From Streptomyces lydicus (GTDB taxonomy: Bacteria; Actinomycetota; Actinomycetes; Streptomycetales; Streptomycetaceae): a stretch of DNA of 64,000 nt. Of the stretch, positions 43,434 to 51,379 are shown piece after piece; position 1 is the stretch's first letter, and each line of letters starts with the position of its first letter. A model generated the notes under the pieces. That model did not search any database. It was not told the origin of the DNA and saw nothing but the letters and a program-made list of their open reading frames with translations. A program made the translations under genes and the position numbers. The stretch lies in NCBI RefSeq assembly GCF_001729485.1, contig NZ_CP017157.1:4092001-4156000 (forward strand), read 5' to 3'.

Positions 43434-44348
43434 TCAGACCTCGATGACGAGCTTGCCGCGCACATGGCCGGCCTCGCTCAGCTCCTGCGCCTTGGCGGCA
43501 TCGGCGAGCGCGAAGGTCTCGGCGATGGGCACGGTCAACTTCCCCTCGACGGCGAGCCGGGCGTGCCTGACCAGCCCCGCCCGGACCTGCTCCGACGGCG
43601 TACCGCCCGCCGAGAACGGCACACCGTGCTCGGCGGCGTCCGTGGCGGCGATGGTGACGATGCGGTCCGTCGTTCCGCCGCGCAGCGCGATGGAGACCGG
43701 CAGCGCGTCGTGACCGGCCGCGTCGAAGACCGCGTCCACCCCCTTCGGAGCGGCCGCCCTGACCCGGTCGGCCAGGCCCGCCCCGTACGCCACCGGGACC
43801 GCGCCGAGGCCGCGCAGGAAGTCGTGGTTGGCCGGCGAGGCCGTCCCGATCACCGTCACACCGAGGGCCACCGCGAGCTGCACAGCGACCTGGCCGACCG
43901 CGCCGGCCGCGCCGTGCAACAGCATGGTCTCGCCCTCCCGCACGCCCAGTGCGTCGAGCACGCGCTGAGCGGTCTCACCGGCGACCGGCAGCGCCGCCGC
44001 GGCCGCGAAGGACAGCTCGGCGGGCTTGGGCGCGATGTCCCCGGCGAGGGCGTACTCCGCGTAGGCGCCGGTCCTGGTCCAGCCGAAGACCTCGTCGCCG
44101 ACACCCACCTCGGTGACCCCGTCGCCGAGCGCGTCGACGATCCCGGCGAACTCCAGGCCGGGCACGGCGGGAAACGTGGTCGGGTAGAACTGCTCCACCC
44201 ACCCGTAACGCCGCTTGTAATCCAGCGGGTTGACGCCGACGGCCACCACCCTCACCCGTACGTCCCCCGGGCCGGGCTCCGGCTTCTCGGTCTGTCGGAG
44301 GGCGAGCACGTCCGCGCCGCCGAATTCGTTGTACATGATCGCTCGCAT
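43434..44348 (-). CDS. NADP-dependent quinone oxidoreductase-like (zinc-type alcohol dehydrogenase superfamily)
   Basis: A 304-residue MDR-superfamily oxidoreductase without zinc ligands, like quinone reductases. It opens MRAIMYNEFGGADVLALRQ, has the GVNPLDYKRRYG substrate loop, and a Rossmann motif LLHGAAGAVGQVAVQLA. It probably reduces quinones or enones with NADPH. ATG 44348 has GGGGAG eight bases upstream. It is divergent from the LuxR-type gene, with 167 bases between them, so that regulator is a candidate controller. It is cytoplasmic and has no operon partner. Confidence 0.93.
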   Translation of the reverse strand: MRAIMYNEFGGADVLALRQTEKPEPGPGDVRVRVVAVGVNPLDYKRRYGWVEQFYPTTFPAVPGLEFAGIVDALGDGVTEVGVGDEVFGWTRTGAYAEYALAGDIAPKPAELSFAAAAALPVAGETAQRVLDALGVREGETMLLHGAAGAVGQVAVQLAVALGVTVIGTASPANHDFLRGLGAVPVAYGAGLADRVRAAAPKGVDAVFDAAGHDALPVSIALRGGTTDRIVTIAATDAAEHGVPFSAGGTPSEQVRAGLVRHARLAVEGKLTVPIAETFALADAAKAQELSEAGHVRGKLVIEV

Positions 44349-44502
44349 GGCGGAACTCCCCGCTGAAGGCAATGAAATGAGCCGGTCGGCAGGCCCTGCC
44401 TGCCGACGGCTTCAGCCTCGTCGTCGGGGAGCGGCCCGCTCGCCGGCCATCAGGACAGTCCGGCCTGGCCGAAAGGCCAGCGCCGCCGTTCGCGCTGCTG
44501 AC

Positions 44503-44508
44503 TACGCT
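44503..44508 (+). promoter_or_regulatory. -10-like element for leaderless regulator gene
   Basis: TACGCT ends seven bases before the ATG at 44516; no ribosome binding site is visible. Confidence 0.35.
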
Positions 44509-44515
44509 GAGACGC

Positions 44516-45784
44516 ATGGAGTTGACCGGACCCGGAGCCGTACCCGCCCTGACCGCCGCACACGAGGTGATCCGCCAGCCACTGGGCGAGATCCTGCCGC
44601 GGCTCTCCGCCGTCCTGGCCGAGCTGGTCCCGCACCGCGCCGCGGCCGAACTCTCCACGCACTGCGCCCACTCACCGTTCAAGACCTGCGGCGATCCGGA
44701 GATCACCGACCGGCTCTCCACCGCCGACCTGGCGCCGCTGCTCGCCTCGGGCGTCCCGGGCCGTCCCTGGCAGGGCATGCTGCCCCTCGCCGGTGGTGAG
44801 CGGCCCGTCCTCGTCGTGACGAGCGGTGCGACGCCCCGGGGCGCGGTCCTGCTGCTGGTGCGCGAGGGGGCCGGTGCGCCGCCCGTCGACGCGCCGGCCG
44901 CCGCGCTCGTCCAGGCCCTGTGGGACGTGGTGACCAGCCACTTCGACCGGCTGGCGGCGGAGGCCATGCCCGGGGCGCTGGCCCGCTCGCGGACCGCCGC
45001 CGGGACCCGGGCGCGGGTGATCGCGGAGCTGGGCGAGGCGTACTCGGCGGCGCTCACCGCGCTGTTGGGGGTGCTGCGCAGCCGCACCCTCGGCGACGCG
45101 GCGGCCCGGGCCACCGCGACGGACCTGGCGGTCTCGGCCCTGGTGGAGCTGCGCGCGGAGGCCGAACGCGATCAGGAGATCGCCGAGGAGCCGGCCGGAC
45201 AGGCGTTCTCCCGGCTCGCCGACTCGCTCCGGCCGCTGGTGCGTTACAGCCCGGTCCGCCTGGAACTGGGCGCGCCCGACTCCGCCCGGACGGTCGCCGC
45301 GGACGTGGCGCACACCGCACGGGTGATCGTCCGGGCCGTGCTGCTGAAGGTGCTGGAGCAGGAAACGGTGACCCGGGTGCACGTCGGCTGGCAGATCACC
45401 GACGACGAGTTGCGCGCGACCGTACGGGACGACGGGCCCGGCGCCCTCACCCACGAGGTCCTGGCGCCGGGCCGGGTCACGGAACGGCTCGACGTGCTCG
45501 ACGGGCGGCTCGACGTCGACGCCGTGCCCGGCTGGGGGACCACGGTGGCGGCGACGATCCCGCTCCGGGTCTCCCACGACCCGGCCCCCGACCCGCTCAT
45601 CGCCCTGGGCGAACGGGAACTGGAGGTGCTGGCGCGGCTCGCGCTCGGGCACCGCAACCGGGCGATCGCGCAGGAGCTGCACATCAGCGAGTCGACGGTG
45701 AAGTTCCACGTGGCGAAGATCCTCACCAAACTGGGGGTCGGGTCACGGGGCGAGGCAGCGGCCCTCTTCCACACCGTGGCCTAG
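44516..45784 (+). CDS. LuxR family regulator with degenerate histidine-kinase core
   Basis: A 422-residue single-chain protein. Residues 1-150 are an unassigned sensor region. Residues 160-235 align with the HisKA_3 dimerisation helices, but where a kinase has ...ARELHD the sequence reads TRARVIAELGE, so the phospho-acceptor histidine is G173. Residues 255-350 are an HATPase domain: the N-box asparagine position is K278 in LLKVLEQE, but the D/G box RDDGPGAL is kept. The C-terminal 60 residues are a NarL/LuxR helix-turn-helix (LGERELEVLARLALGHRNRAIAQELHISESTVKFHV). No receiver domain is present. It likely binds a nucleotide or small ligand and acts directly on DNA. Confidence 0.87.
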   Translation: MELTGPGAVPALTAAHEVIRQPLGEILPRLSAVLAELVPHRAAAELSTHCAHSPFKTCGDPEITDRLSTADLAPLLASGVPGRPWQGMLPLAGGERPVLVVTSGATPRGAVLLLVREGAGAPPVDAPAAALVQALWDVVTSHFDRLAAEAMPGALARSRTAAGTRARVIAELGEAYSAALTALLGVLRSRTLGDAAARATATDLAVSALVELRAEAERDQEIAEEPAGQAFSRLADSLRPLVRYSPVRLELGAPDSARTVAADVAHTARVIVRAVLLKVLEQETVTRVHVGWQITDDELRATVRDDGPGALTHEVLAPGRVTERLDVLDGRLDVDAVPGWGTTVAATIPLRVSHDPAPDPLIALGERELEVLARLALGHRNRAIAQELHISESTVKFHVAKILTKLGVGSRGEAAALFHTVA

Positions 45785-45819
45785 GGCCGTTTCGTGGTCG
45801 GCGCACCCCGCGCACCGGG

Positions 45820-46236
45820 TCAGCCGTGGTCCGCCGCCGTCAGCGCGTCGAACAGCGGCCAGCCGTCCAGTTCGGTCTCGCGGGACGCCGACGGGCGTGG
45901 CCCGTCGCCCCTCGCCGCGTCGCGTACCCCGTCGGGCAGCGCGTCGAGGAAGCGGCGGACGACGCCCGGTTCGTGGAGGTTGAGCATCCCGCGCTCACGG
46001 GCGGCGACCGAGCCTCCGGGCAGATAGGCGCCGGCGACAATCCGGCCCGGGCGCTCACGGAAGACGATCCGCACCGTGGCCCGGGTGGCACCGTGGTGCA
46101 GGGAAAGCACCTCGCGGCACTCCGGCCGCCCCCGCCCCGGCCCTTGTTCCGGCCCCGGCGTGTGTCGGTGGCGGACCGACCAGAGCCAGACGTCCTCCCC
46201 CACGACCAGACGGCGGAGCTGATGACCCTTGCGCAC
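45820..46236 (-). CDS. conserved hypothetical protein (138 aa)
   Basis: A 138-residue protein: LRRLVVGEDVWLWSVRHRHTPGPEQ, then RPECREVLSLHHGATRATVRIVFRERPGRIVAGAYL and LNLHEPGVVRRFLDAL. It looks like a small alpha/beta domain that I have seen as an unnamed Streptomyces family; no function is known. The start is GTG 46236, with TACGCT six bases upstream in place of a ribosome site, so a leaderless transcript is likely. It is convergent with the kinase-like regulator. Confidence 0.75.
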   Translation of the reverse strand: MRKGHQLRRLVVGEDVWLWSVRHRHTPGPEQGPGRGRPECREVLSLHHGATRATVRIVFRERPGRIVAGAYLPGGSVAARERGMLNLHEPGVVRRFLDALPDGVRDAARGDGPRPSASRETELDGWPLFDALTAADHG

Positions 46237-46242
46237 GGGGTG

Positions 46243-46248
46243 AGCGTA
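46243..46248 (-). promoter_or_regulatory. -10-like element for leaderless GTG start
   Basis: TACGCT on the minus strand, six bases (CACCCC) before GTG 46236. Confidence 0.4.
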
Positions 46249-46280
46249 GCGAACGCGGCGCGCGGGGGTGCCGGCCGCCG

Positions 46281-46997
46281 TCAGGCCAGGTGCTTGCCGT
46301 TGTCGACGTGCCGGGCCTTCGGTACGCCGCTGAACCGTGCCGCCTGACCCGCCGGAGCCGTGCGCATCGTGCGTTCCGCGCGGGCCCGCCGCTCCTCGGC
46401 CTCGTCCACCGGCACCACATCGGTCCAGTAGATGTCGAGCATCGTCCGCAGCGACGTCGGCTCGCTCAGCGGCCCTATGGGGACGGTGATGCTGTCCAGC
46501 GCCTGCCACAACTCGTAATCCGCCTGCTCGGCGACGCCACCGCTCCTGGCATGTGCCGCTTGGTGCTTGTGCACGGCGAGGGCGAGGTCGCGCAGGCGGT
46601 CCCGGTGGTTCTGCGCCACCTGGTGGTTGATGGACCGGTTGATCTCCTTCTTCACGCGGTTGATCTCCGCCAGCGCGTTCTGCACCGTCCGGCTGAAGTT
46701 CGCCGCCCGGTGCCGCCAGGCGTCGTACTCCCGCTTCGAGGCGAACCACTCCTCCTTGCCGGCCTGCCCGCGGGCGAAGCACTCCAGCCGGAACTGCTCA
46801 CGCTCCTCGCGGCGCTTGCGCAGCACCGAGGAGTTCCGCTGGAAGAGGGTGTTGAGTGCGTCGCGGGTGCGGTCGATGAGGGCGGGGTCGATGAGTGCCG
46901 CCCAGATCTCCTGGTCACGCGCGGGAGGGTGGGCGTTGTCGAGGACGAGCTGTTCGTAGCCGGCGTCGTCGAGTCGGGTGAGGTGACCTGCGTCCAT
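46281..46997 (-). CDS. hypothetical coiled-coil protein (238 aa)
   Basis: A 238-residue, highly charged, mostly helical protein. Residues 35-130 are rich in Arg, Glu, Lys and Gln (LRKRREEREQFRLECFARGQAGKEEWFASKREYDAW, then NALAEINRVKKEINRSINHQ) and should form coiled coils. The first 30 residues, GHLTRLDDAGYEQLVLDNAHP, form a small separate cap. I do not recognise a family. GGAGG lies eight bases before the ATG. It is divergent from another unrecognised gene at 47265. No membrane segment or catalytic motif is visible. Confidence 0.75.
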   Translation of the reverse strand: MDAGHLTRLDDAGYEQLVLDNAHPPARDQEIWAALIDPALIDRTRDALNTLFQRNSSVLRKRREEREQFRLECFARGQAGKEEWFASKREYDAWRHRAANFSRTVQNALAEINRVKKEINRSINHQVAQNHRDRLRDLALAVHKHQAAHARSGGVAEQADYELWQALDSITVPIGPLSEPTSLRTMLDIYWTDVVPVDEAEERRARAERTMRTAPAGQAARFSGVPKARHVDNGKHLA

Positions 46998-47264
46998 CAG
47001 TCGGCCTCCAAGCCGGTTGTGGGCTGCTGCCCCCATGGTGACCGCACGGTGTGACACCCGGCAGGGCGCACGGTGGCCGGTACGAATGCGCCCCTGGCAT
47101 GGGCCAGTGGCGCGCCGTTGTTCGCAGGAGTGGTGCGGCGGAGCCGGGCGCCGGGGGCCGCCACCTGTGATGGTTGAACAAGATCTGAACAGCGGCGGGC
47201 GGTTGCCCGTATCTCCTCGTAGCCGTGCCCCCTGGGGGGTTCGTCCACGATGCGAGGAGGGCCC

Positions 47265-47621
47265 ATGAGTGAATCTGGTAACCCGGTGCCGATCCAGGCC
47301 ATGCCGGACGGAGACGCCGAACTGTCGCTGGTGGTCCGGCTTCAGTGGGAGGACGTCGCAGCGCTCGGCCAGGAGGCGTCCCGGCTCGCCGCCCGCTACA
47401 AGCGCCCGGTCGGCCTCGACGAGGCGGCCAGCCACCGGCTGCGCGTCCGGCGGGCCGCGCCGGCCCATCCCAAGACGGTGGCGCAGGAGCGGGCGCAGCC
47501 GGCCGTGGCGGCCGCGCCCACCACCACCGTGTCACCGCTGCCCGCCCGATCCCCCCAGGAACAGGCCCGGCAGGCGATCGAGAAGATCAACGGCTCCGCC
47601 CTCGGGCACGAGACGGCGTAG
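47265..47621 (+). CDS. hypothetical protein (118 aa)
   Basis: A 118-residue protein. The first 70 residues are compact (LSLVVRLQWEDVAALGQEASRLAARYKRPVGLDEAASHRLR); the rest is Ala/Pro-rich and probably disordered, ending SPQEQARQAIEKINGSA. No family is recognised. GAGGAGGGCCC precedes the ATG, a strong ribosome site. It is divergent from the coiled-coil protein and upstream of cydA by 172 bases. A link to either is not established. Confidence 0.75.
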   Translation: MSESGNPVPIQAMPDGDAELSLVVRLQWEDVAALGQEASRLAARYKRPVGLDEAASHRLRVRRAAPAHPKTVAQERAQPAVAAAPTTTVSPLPARSPQEQARQAIEKINGSALGHETA

Positions 47622-47793
47622 CCGGACAGCGGGACGGCTGCTGGGCCGACGGAGCGAAGAACATCGGCCCATCGGCGCAACGCCCGCCGAGGCAGCGTGC
47701 CGCCGGCCGTCCGCCGGTGATTGTGTGACGAGCCGGGCCCGACCGGCGCTGTGTCCCGCAGGACTGGGGCCCTGCACCGAGAGGCAGGCACCC

Positions 47794-49245
47794 GTGCACA
47801 TCACCGGCGCACTGCTGGCGGCCACCGCCCCGGCCCAACTGCTGCCGGCCAGGCAGCTCATGGCGTTCACCCTGGCCTCGCACATCACCCTGGTGCCCCT
47901 GGGTGTGGCACTGCCGCTGATCACCCTGATCATGCACCGGCGCGGACTGCGCCACAACGACCCGGTGGCCCTGCTCCTCGCCCGACGCTGGTCGGCCGTC
48001 ATGGCGGTGCAGTTCGCGGTGGGCGTGGTGACCGGCACCGTGCTGTCCTTCGAGTTCGGGCTGCTCTGGCCGGGGCTGATGGGTAAATGGGGCGCGGTCT
48101 TCGGCCTCGGCTTCGGCGTGGAGGCGTGGGCGTTCTTCCTCGAAGCCGTACTGATCGCCGTCTACCTCTACGGCTGGCGCAGGCTGAAACCGCGCACGCA
48201 CTTCCTGCTCGGCCTGCCGCTGCCCGCCGCCGCGCTGCTGGGGGCCTTCGGGATCCTGGCGGCGAACGCCTGGATGAACACGCCCGGAGGGTTCACTCTC
48301 GACGCGCAGGGCAAGCCGGTGGACGTCGACGTCCGGAAGGCGCTCTTCACCCCGATGCTCGGCCCGCAGTACTGGCACTTCATCGTGGCGATGCTGGTCA
48401 CCGCGGGGTACGTGGTGGCCGGTGTCTACGCCGTCGGCTGGCTGCGCGGCCGCCGGGACCGCTACCACCGGCTCGGCTTCACCGTCCCCTTCACCCTGGC
48501 CGCGGTCCTCACCCCGGTGCAGTTCCTCCTGGGCGACTCGCTCGCCCGCTCCGTCTTCCACGAGCAGCCGGTGAAGTTCGCCGCCACGGAGATCGTGTGG
48601 CGGACCGACACCCATGTGCCGGAGTACATCTTCGGCCGGCTGCACCCCGACGGACATGTCTCCGGCGGCATCAAGATCCCGCAACTCGACTCGATGCTGG
48701 CCGGGTTCACACCCGGCACGAAGGTGACCGGGCTGACCTCCGTGCCGGCCGACGCCCGGCCGACGGCCACCCAGGCCACCCTCGCCCACTGGGCCTTCGA
48801 CCTCATGGTCGGGATCGGGTCGCTGCTGGTCCTGCTCGCGCTCTGGTTCGCCTGGAGCCGGCTGCGGCACCGCCGGCTGCCCGCCTCACCGTGGTTCTTC
48901 CGCGGCGCGGCCTGCGCCGGCGTGGCCTCCGTCGTCGCCGTCGAATGCGGCTGGATCACCGCCGAGGTGGGCCGCCAGCCCTGGATCGTCTACGGGCACA
49001 TGCGGATCGCCGAGGCGGTGACGCCGACCCGGGCCCTCACCCTGTGGATCATGTTCGGCCTGGTGCTGCTGGTGTACGTCTTCATCTTTGGCTCCCTGCT
49101 GGCCGTTCTGCTGAAGATGCGGACGCGCTGGCGGGTCGCCGACGAACCCACCGGAGCGGCGCGGGACGAGGAGCCGGAGCGGGACACCCCGTACGGACCC
49201 CGCTCCCGGGTACCGGCCGGTCCCCACCGGGACGGTGACGGATGA
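47794..49245 (+). CDS. cydA: cytochrome bd ubiquinol oxidase subunit I
   Basis: A 483-residue membrane subunit of the bd-type quinol oxidase, which reduces O2 to water without pumping protons and supports growth at low oxygen. The first haem histidine lies in LASHITLVPLGVALP (H30). The signature GRQPW is in ITAEVGRQPWIVYG. WPGLMGKWGAVFG is also typical. The quinol loop is short, as in actinobacteria. About nine helices are predicted. GTG 47794 is used. The stop overlaps the cydB start by four bases (ATGA). No cydCD gene follows, so the cysteine/glutathione exporter needed for assembly must lie elsewhere. Confidence 0.96.
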   Translation: MHITGALLAATAPAQLLPARQLMAFTLASHITLVPLGVALPLITLIMHRRGLRHNDPVALLLARRWSAVMAVQFAVGVVTGTVLSFEFGLLWPGLMGKWGAVFGLGFGVEAWAFFLEAVLIAVYLYGWRRLKPRTHFLLGLPLPAAALLGAFGILAANAWMNTPGGFTLDAQGKPVDVDVRKALFTPMLGPQYWHFIVAMLVTAGYVVAGVYAVGWLRGRRDRYHRLGFTVPFTLAAVLTPVQFLLGDSLARSVFHEQPVKFAATEIVWRTDTHVPEYIFGRLHPDGHVSGGIKIPQLDSMLAGFTPGTKVTGLTSVPADARPTATQATLAHWAFDLMVGIGSLLVLLALWFAWSRLRHRRLPASPWFFRGAACAGVASVVAVECGWITAEVGRQPWIVYGHMRIAEAVTPTRALTLWIMFGLVLLVYVFIFGSLLAVLLKMRTRWRVADEPTGAARDEEPERDTPYGPRSRVPAGPHRDGDG

Positions 49246-50288
49246 TCGCCGACCTCATCGCCGCCCTGCTGCTGCTCGTGATCGCCGCCTACGCCTGCGC
49301 CGGCGGCACGGACTACGGCGCCGGGTTCTGGGACCTCACCGCCGGCGGAGCCGAGCGCGGGCGGCGGCCCCGCTGGCTGATCGACCACGCCATGGCTCCG
49401 GTGTGGGAGGTCAACAACGTCTGGCTGGTCTTCGTCCTCGTCATCATGTGGACCGGCTTCCCGGTCCTCTTCCAGACGGTGTTCTCCGCGATGTGGGTCC
49501 CGCTGGCGCTGGCCGCCGTCGGCATGGTCCTGCGCGGTGCCGGGTTCGCGCTGCGCAAGCCCGTACGCCGGATCGCCGGCCGCCGGCTCTACGGCGCGGT
49601 GTTCGCGCTGGCCTCCCTCCTCACCCCCTTCTTCCTCGGCGCGGCCGTCGGAGGCATCGCCTCCGGCCGGGCGGCACCGGGCACCGCGGCGTCCGCCGAG
49701 GCATGGTCCAACCCGACCTCCGTGCTCTTCGGGCTGCTCGCCGTCGCCACCACCGCCTTCCTCGGCGCGGTCTTCCTGGCCCGCGACGCCGACCGCTTCG
49801 ACGCGCCCGACCTGGTCGGCCACTTCCGGCGACGGGCGCTCGGCAGCCTCGTCGCGCTCGCCGTCCTGACGGCCGTCATGCTCACCGTCACCCGCACCGA
49901 CGCCCCGCACGTCTGGCACGGACTGACCCACGGCGCGGGCCTCGCCCTCGTCATCCTGGCCGGCGTCTGCTCCCTGGCCACCGGGTGGCTGCTGGTGCGC
50001 CGGAGCGGCACGTGGTCCCGGGCCACGGCGGTCGGCGTGGTCGCGGCGGCGGTGCTCGCCTGGGGCGTCGCCCAGCGGCCCTACCTCGTCCCCACGTCCC
50101 TGACGGTGGCCGAGGGGGCGGGCGCTCCCTCGGCCCTGCGCTGGCTGGGACTGGTCATTCTCGTCGCCGTGGTGTTGATCGCTCCGGCCGTGGCCCTGCT
50201 GTACCGGCTCGACACGCAGGGCGAGTTGGAGCCGCTGTCGGACGCCGACCTGCGCGGCACCGGACCGGACCACCGCGGCGAGGTCTGA
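49242..50288 (+). CDS. cydB: cytochrome bd ubiquinol oxidase subunit II
   Basis: A 348-residue partner subunit of CydA. CAGGTDYGAGFWDLTAGG near the start, APVWEVNNVWLVFVLVIMWTGFP and FQTVFSAMWVPLALAAVGMVLRGAGFALRK are characteristic of CydB. About eight helices are predicted. It is translationally coupled to cydA by the ATGA overlap. The next gene is convergent, 22 bases away. Confidence 0.95.
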   Translation: MIADLIAALLLLVIAAYACAGGTDYGAGFWDLTAGGAERGRRPRWLIDHAMAPVWEVNNVWLVFVLVIMWTGFPVLFQTVFSAMWVPLALAAVGMVLRGAGFALRKPVRRIAGRRLYGAVFALASLLTPFFLGAAVGGIASGRAAPGTAASAEAWSNPTSVLFGLLAVATTAFLGAVFLARDADRFDAPDLVGHFRRRALGSLVALAVLTAVMLTVTRTDAPHVWHGLTHGAGLALVILAGVCSLATGWLLVRRSGTWSRATAVGVVAAAVLAWGVAQRPYLVPTSLTVAEGAGAPSALRWLGLVILVAVVLIAPAVALLYRLDTQGELEPLSDADLRGTGPDHRGEV

Positions 50289-50310
50289 CACCCCGGCCCC
50301 CGGGCGCGCC

Positions 50311-51129
50311 TCAGCAGTGCTCGTCGACGTACCCCTCGGCACCGGCCGGGACGACATCGCGGTCCCGCAGCGTGACGGACAGCTTCCTGCCCCAGGCGCG
50401 GCAGGCGGCGGTGAAGTCCTTCCTGGTGTATTCGATGACGAAGATCCGGTCGTGGTAGGCGTCCGCGAAGTCGGTGCATTCGTGGTAGCGGGTGCACTCC
50501 TCGACCACCGCGAAGTCGAAGCCGATCCCGCTGCGGCGCGGCAGCAGATCGGTGGTGTTCTTCTGGGCGATGGCCAGCCCCTGCTGATGGGCGCGGCGCG
50601 CCAGCAGCTGCGCGAAGGCGGCCGCCTGCCGGGCCGTGAGCCTGCCGCGGGACCGCTCGTAGGAATCGAGGTTGTCCGGTTCGACGGCGTCGAACCCGGC
50701 CGCGGCGCAGCCGTCGATCCAGGGGCCGACGACGTCCATGAGGGCGGTGCGTTTGGCGGCCGTGGAGATGTCCAGCAGCGGCTCGTTCCAGTCCTCGTCG
50801 ACGACGGGCTCTCCGTGCCCGTCCCGCAGCACGAGATCCGGATGGTGCGCGTTCCAGAAGCCGGCGGCGTCGGGCTGCGCCTGGAAGGCATTGACGTAGC
50901 AGACGTTGTAGCGCCCGGCGGCGGGCTTCGCGGTGCGGTCACGGGAGACCGCGCGCACGCCGGCCGGCGGCGGATAGGCGCCGCCGAGCTGGTAGTCGAA
51001 CACCGCGTTCGCGGCCGGGAGCCGCACCGGGCGATCGGCGTCCTCGGGGGAACGCGCGGGTGAGCATGCCGTGCCGAGCGCGAGGGCCAGGACGCCGGCG
51101 ACGGCGATAAAGGGACGAAGTGGGCGCAC
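50311..51129 (-). CDS. GH114 endo-alpha-1,4-polygalactosaminidase-like protein, exported
   Basis: A 272-residue protein. Residues 1-22 are a signal (FIAVAGVLALALGTAC); the cysteine could be lipidated, though GTAC is a weak lipobox. The mature part is a GH114 TIM barrel: FDYQLGGAYPPPAGVRAVSRDR, YNVCYVNAFQAQPD, DISTAAKRTALMDVVGPWIDGCAAAGFDAVEPDNLDSY, and a late FVIEYT. E and D in AVEPDNLD are expected catalytic acids. The family cleaves galactosamine-rich exopolysaccharide. GTG 51129 has TAAGCT six bases upstream and no ribosome site, so leaderless. Confidence 0.85.
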   Translation of the reverse strand: MRPLRPFIAVAGVLALALGTACSPARSPEDADRPVRLPAANAVFDYQLGGAYPPPAGVRAVSRDRTAKPAAGRYNVCYVNAFQAQPDAAGFWNAHHPDLVLRDGHGEPVVDEDWNEPLLDISTAAKRTALMDVVGPWIDGCAAAGFDAVEPDNLDSYERSRGRLTARQAAAFAQLLARRAHQQGLAIAQKNTTDLLPRRSGIGFDFAVVEECTRYHECTDFADAYHDRIFVIEYTRKDFTAACRAWGRKLSVTLRDRDVVPAGAEGYVDEHC

Positions 51130-51135
51130 GGGGCG

Positions 51136-51141
51136 AGCTTA
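51136..51141 (-). promoter_or_regulatory. -10-like element for leaderless GTG start
   Basis: TAAGCT on the minus strand, six bases (CGCCCC) before GTG 51129. Confidence 0.35.
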
Positions 51142-51379
51142 CGTGGGGCGGCCACCGGCCCCGGCTGCGGGTTCCGCCGCAGCGACCCTCCCCACCGCGG
51201 TGTCCGCCGGGAAAACTGTTACTCCGTCAACCACCGGCGCATTCGCATGGCATCACGCCGGCAACGGCGAGGCTTATCCGATCTTCTGCCGAAGGCGTTC
51301 CATACTGCCGCCGGATACCGGAACCGTGACCGGCGGGAATGCGCTTCTCCCGGTCCGGGCGAGCGGCGAGAGGACGGGA

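Noticed and set aside
46281..46997. Phage or plasmid origin of the coiled-coil protein
   Set aside because: No integrase, terminase, attachment site or composition change is visible around it.
47701..47793. A possible Rex redox operator before cydA
   Set aside because: Only a TTGTGTGAC-like half-site was seen; the full TTGTGAA-N4-TTCACAA pattern is absent.
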